Source: Alkalibacter mobilis
GTDB lineage: Bacteria; Bacillota; Clostridia; Eubacteriales; Alkalibacteraceae
NCBI RefSeq assembly: GCF_015594845.1
Contig: NZ_JADNRK010000009.1
Span: 1 to 64,000, forward strand
Reading direction: 5' to 3'
Length of the DNA: 64,000 nucleotides
Shown: piece by piece, positions 63,248 through 64,000 of the stretch
Layout of the letters: the number at the start of each line of letters is the position of its first letter
How positions within the stretch are numbered: position 1 is the first letter of the stretch
Position numbers and translations under genes: made by a program
The notes under the pieces: model-generated
The model's input: the letters and a program-made list of their open reading frames with translations, nothing else
What the model was told of the DNA's origin: nothing
Databases searched by the model: none

Positions 63248-64000
63248 TTAACCCAACTCCTTTAAAGCTTCGTATTCTTCTTGATTATTTCTCTGCATCA
63301 AGTAAAAAATGATCCCAATGATGAATGCTACGGCTATAAGACCTGGTACAAAAGCGTTTCCAAATGAACCTGTCGTTATCAATGTGCCCACCTGGTATAC
63401 AATAAATGAAACAACGTAACCCATACTCAATTGGAAAGCGATTCCTCCCCAAAGCCATTTTCTGCTTTCCATTTCTGCATTCATGGCTCCGATAGCTGCA
63501 AAACATGGTGGTGTAAACAGATTGAACATTAAATAAGCCAAAGCTGCCACAGAGCTCAATCCCATGATCGAAGCTACATCATTTGCTCCTGATACTAAGG
63601 CCAACTCTTCAGTATCTATAAAGTTGCTGATTCCATATACAACTGCCAAGGTGCCAACCACATTCTCTTTTGCTATAAACCCGGTAATGGCTGCAGCTGC
63701 CAATTGCCACACACCAAATCCCAAAGGCAATAATAAGTATGCAAACGGATTTGCGAGACTGGCTAGAATACTTGTATTTTCCATACCTTCCGCCACAAGC
63801 TGAAAATTCCAGTTGAAAGTCTGCATTATTTGTATGGCTGCGTTACAAACAAGAATTATTGTTGCTGCCTTAATTATGAAGGCTTTTGCTCTTGACATCA
63901 TAGAGACATATGCTCTTTTGATGCTGGGCAGTCTATATTCCGGCAATTCCATAATGAAATAAGATTTTGCAGAACTTTCTTTGGTTATTCTTCGAACGAT
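63248..64000 (-). CDS. feoB: Ferrous iron transporter FeoB, C-terminal part
   Basis: The gene runs off the right end; 250 codons are visible. ELPEYRLPSIKRAYVSMMSRAKAFIIKAATIILVCNA is the FeoB Gate/Core transition. IAKENVVGTLAVVYG and FNLFTPPCFAAIGAMNAEMESRKWLWGGI are the second Gate, with the conserved Cys that lines the pore. The G domain that powers uptake lies outside the window. It is followed immediately by the Cys-rich partner. Confidence 0.96.
   Translation of the reverse strand: MVRRITKESSAKSYFIMELPEYRLPSIKRAYVSMMSRAKAFIIKAATIILVCNAAIQIMQTFNWNFQLVAEGMENTSILASLANPFAYLLLPLGFGVWQLAAAAITGFIAKENVVGTLAVVYGISNFIDTEELALVSGANDVASIMGLSSVAALAYLMFNLFTPPCFAAIGAMNAEMESRKWLWGGIAFQLSMGYVVSFIVYQVGTLITTGSFGNAFVPGLIAVAFIIGIIFYLMQRNNQEEYEALKELG

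Overview
AT-rich DNA from a strict anaerobe of the Clostridia (Firmicutes). The signs are AGGAGG-type ribosome binding sites with occasional TTG/GTG starts, sigma-A promoters, a T-box leader, many intrinsic terminators, a complete selenocysteine insertion locus, corrinoid methyltransferase systems and an RnfC/MetV/MetF-type methylene-THF reductase. Together these suggest an acetogen-like or methylotrophic C1 lifestyle. The genus cannot be fixed from the window.

Layout. 0-4.4 kb: tandem corrinoid protein / UroD-fold methyltransferase pairs plus a third methyltransferase. 4.5-8.75 kb: carB and an L-lactate/malate dehydrogenase. 8.8-11.9 kb: a TrpXYZ-type ABC importer under a tryptophan-type T-box. 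11.9-15.9 kb: a secreted hypothetical protein, a REP-type (Y1/HUH) transposase and a MASE3-SpoIIE phosphatase. 16-20.8 kb: a polar amino-acid importer and an NMT1/SsuA-type importer. 20.9-23.96 kb: a UbiA/MenA-like prenyltransferase, a DUF1287 protein and a cation/proton antiporter behind a fluoride riboswitch. 24-27.9 kb: SbcCD. 28.2-31.5 kb: a Tat-exported flavoprotein reductase with its own TatA/TatA/TatC and an exported FMN-binding lipoprotein, facing a PucR-type regulator. 33.2-36.8 kb: an MCP, a DUF362 iron-sulfur protein and a small membrane protein.

37.0-41.4 kb is a selenium locus: a peroxiredoxin with an in-frame TGA at the peroxidatic position, then tRNA-Sec (selC), selA and selB. 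41.4-42.6 kb: a DUF2284 protein and a SAM methyltransferase. 42.9-49.5 kb: a cobalamin riboswitch reading into a MATE transporter and a complete nickel/oligopeptide-type ABC importer, all on the minus strand. 49.5-51.8 kb: a QueG-like iron-sulfur protein and a CoA-disulfide-reductase-like flavoprotein. 52.3-55.9 kb: MetV-RnfC fusion, MetV and MetF, which would reduce methylene-THF to methyl-THF and so meet the methyl groups supplied by the corrinoid systems at the start of the window.

56-64 kb is more accessory. It holds a PLD-nuclease/SF2-helicase/DUF3427 protein (probable defence), a DHCR24-like FAD oxidase, an EAL-HDOD protein, and the end of feoB with its Cys-rich partner. Four identical 25-nt hairpin repeats sit in the gaps between these genes; two in the same orientation bracket the helicase.

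Best candidates for something new: the self-contained Tat/FAD/FMN cassette, the B12-riboswitch MATE plus ABC operon, and the repeat-bracketed helicase. The Sec peroxiredoxin and the T-box are strong sequence-level observations that an automatic ORF call would miss.
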